Assembly (NCBI GenBank): GCA_031394045.1
Contig: JANMWN010000168.1
Location: forward strand, 1-6,943
Direction: 5' to 3'
Source: JANYIP01 sp031394045
GTDB lineage: Bacteria > Actinomycetota > Actinomycetes > Prado026
DNA: 6,943 nt
The first letter of the stretch is position 1. Each line of letters opens with the position of its first letter. A program made the position numbers and the translations under genes. This document shows positions 6,187 to 6,943 of this stretch, one piece after another. The notes under the pieces were generated by a model. It saw nothing but the letters and a program-made list of their open reading frames with translations. It was not told the origin of the DNA and did not search any database.

Positions 6187-6193
6187 CGGCACC

Positions 6194-6943
6194 ATGGCAG
6201 CACCGGCAGACGGGACGAGGGTCACCGTCGAGGTCGAGGGACGGCGGCTGTCGCTGTCCAACCTGGCCAAGACGTTGTACCCGCCGGTGGACGGTTCACC
6301 CGGGTTCAGCAAGGCCGAGGTGCTCGACTACTACACCCGGATCGCGCCGGTGCTCCTGCCGCACGTCGCGGGCCGGCCCGCGACCTTCACCCGGTGGCCG
6401 GACGGCGTGGAGGGCAAGGCCTTCTTCGAGAAGAACGCGCCGTCGCACACGCCCGAGTGGGTCCGGCGGGTCACGCTGCCGTCGCCCGGGTCCGGCATGG
6501 GGCGGGCGACGATCGACTACGTGCTCGTGGAGGACCTGCCCACGCTGGTCTGGGCGGCCAACCTCGCGGCGCTGGAGCTGCACGTACCGCAGTGGCGGGT
6601 CGATGCCTCGGGGGTCGCGCTCGACCCCGACCTGCTCGTCCTCGACCTGGACCCCGGGCCGCCCGCCACCGTCGTCGAGTGCTGCGCGGTCGCGCTGCTG
6701 CTGCGCTCGCAGCTGGCCGCCGCCGGGCTGACCGCGTACGCGAAGACCAGCGGGTCCAAGGGGATGCAGCTGCTGGTGCCGCTGGAGCCGACTGCTGCGG
6801 AGCGTACGAGCGAGTACGCCAAGCACCTCGCGGGGCTGCTGGCGGGCAAGCACCCCGACCTGGTCGTCGCGCAGATGGCCAAGCAGGTACGCCCGGGCAA
6901 GGTGTTCATCGACTGGTCGCAGAACAACGCCGCGAAGACCACC
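6194..6943 (+). CDS. ligD: LigD-type DNA polymerase domain of NHEJ (3' part beyond window)
   Basis: The N-terminal 250 residues of the primase-polymerase (AEP family) part of LigD, which fills gaps with dNTPs or rNTPs at broken ends held by Ku. Visible hallmarks: LSNLAKTLYP (21-30), RPATFTRWPDGVEGKAFFEKNAP (61-83), DYVLVEDLPTLVWAANLAALELHVP (108-132), the catalytic LDLDP with D151 and D153, SGSKGMQLLVPL (186-197, the SGxKG nucleotide-binding motif), and FIDWSQNN (238-245), in which D240 is the third metal ligand. The gene opens directly with the polymerase domain. Whether nuclease or ligase domains follow, as in mycobacterial LigD, or the protein is polymerase-only, cannot be seen. The start ATG 6194 has no Shine-Dalgarno but a -10-like box 7 nt upstream. 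It is divergent from ku across 51 bp, which supports a shared NHEJ role. Confidence 0.95.
   Translation, partial: MAAPADGTRVTVEVEGRRLSLSNLAKTLYPPVDGSPGFSKAEVLDYYTRIAPVLLPHVAGRPATFTRWPDGVEGKAFFEKNAPSHTPEWVRRVTLPSPGSGMGRATIDYVLVEDLPTLVWAANLAALELHVPQWRVDASGVALDPDLLVLDLDPGPPATVVECCAVALLLRSQLAAAGLTAYAKTSGSKGMQLLVPLEPTAAERTSEYAKHLAGLLAGKHPDLVVAQMAKQVRPGKVFIDWSQNNAAKTT

Overview
The window comes from a high-GC actinobacterium. Codon third positions are almost all G or C, ATG and GTG starts both occur, two genes look leaderless behind a TANNNT box, and a Ku/LigD end-joining pair is present. A member of the Nocardioidaceae or a relative is my best guess, but this is inference from style and not from a marker gene. 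Six genes are well supported and one small one is doubtful. All read on the minus strand except the last, which reads plus.

Left block (1-3046, minus): a choline-kinase-like phosphotransferase (2120-3046) followed after 3 nt by a large FAD-dependent oxidase/dehydrogenase of the dimethylglycine/sarcosine dehydrogenase type with a C-terminal folate-binding GcvT part (2116 down to the window edge, C-terminus missing). They form a two-gene unit, apparently for N-methylated amine or choline-derived substrates. The kinase-like protein has Asn where the catalytic loop usually starts with His. The first gene has a leaderless-type promoter, with TACGCT seven bases before the ATG.

Middle (3047-3547): a stretch of clearly lower GC. 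It carries one possible small protein (about 92 aa, minus) of unknown function, a short hairpin behind the hydrolase gene, and no GTAC tetranucleotide over about 520 bases although GTAC is abundant elsewhere. It may be a small insertion or a degraded remnant.

Right block (3548-6943): the minus-strand series ku (5345-6142), an unrecognised 252-aa protein (4501-5259) with an internal beta-beta-alpha duplication resembling the LeuA regulatory domain, and an alpha/beta hydrolase (3548-4504) overlapping it by 4 nt. Diverging from ku is the start of a LigD-type polymerase gene (6194 to the window edge, plus). Ku and LigD together perform bacterial non-homologous end joining. Their 51-bp intergenic region holds two opposed -10-like boxes that share bases, so the two genes may be controlled by one mutually exclusive promoter region.

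No RNA genes, CRISPR arrays or insertion sequences were seen. I see no clearly new defence or mobile system. The most unusual items are the conserved-looking unknown protein next to ku, the low-GC middle segment, and the shared ku/ligD promoter.
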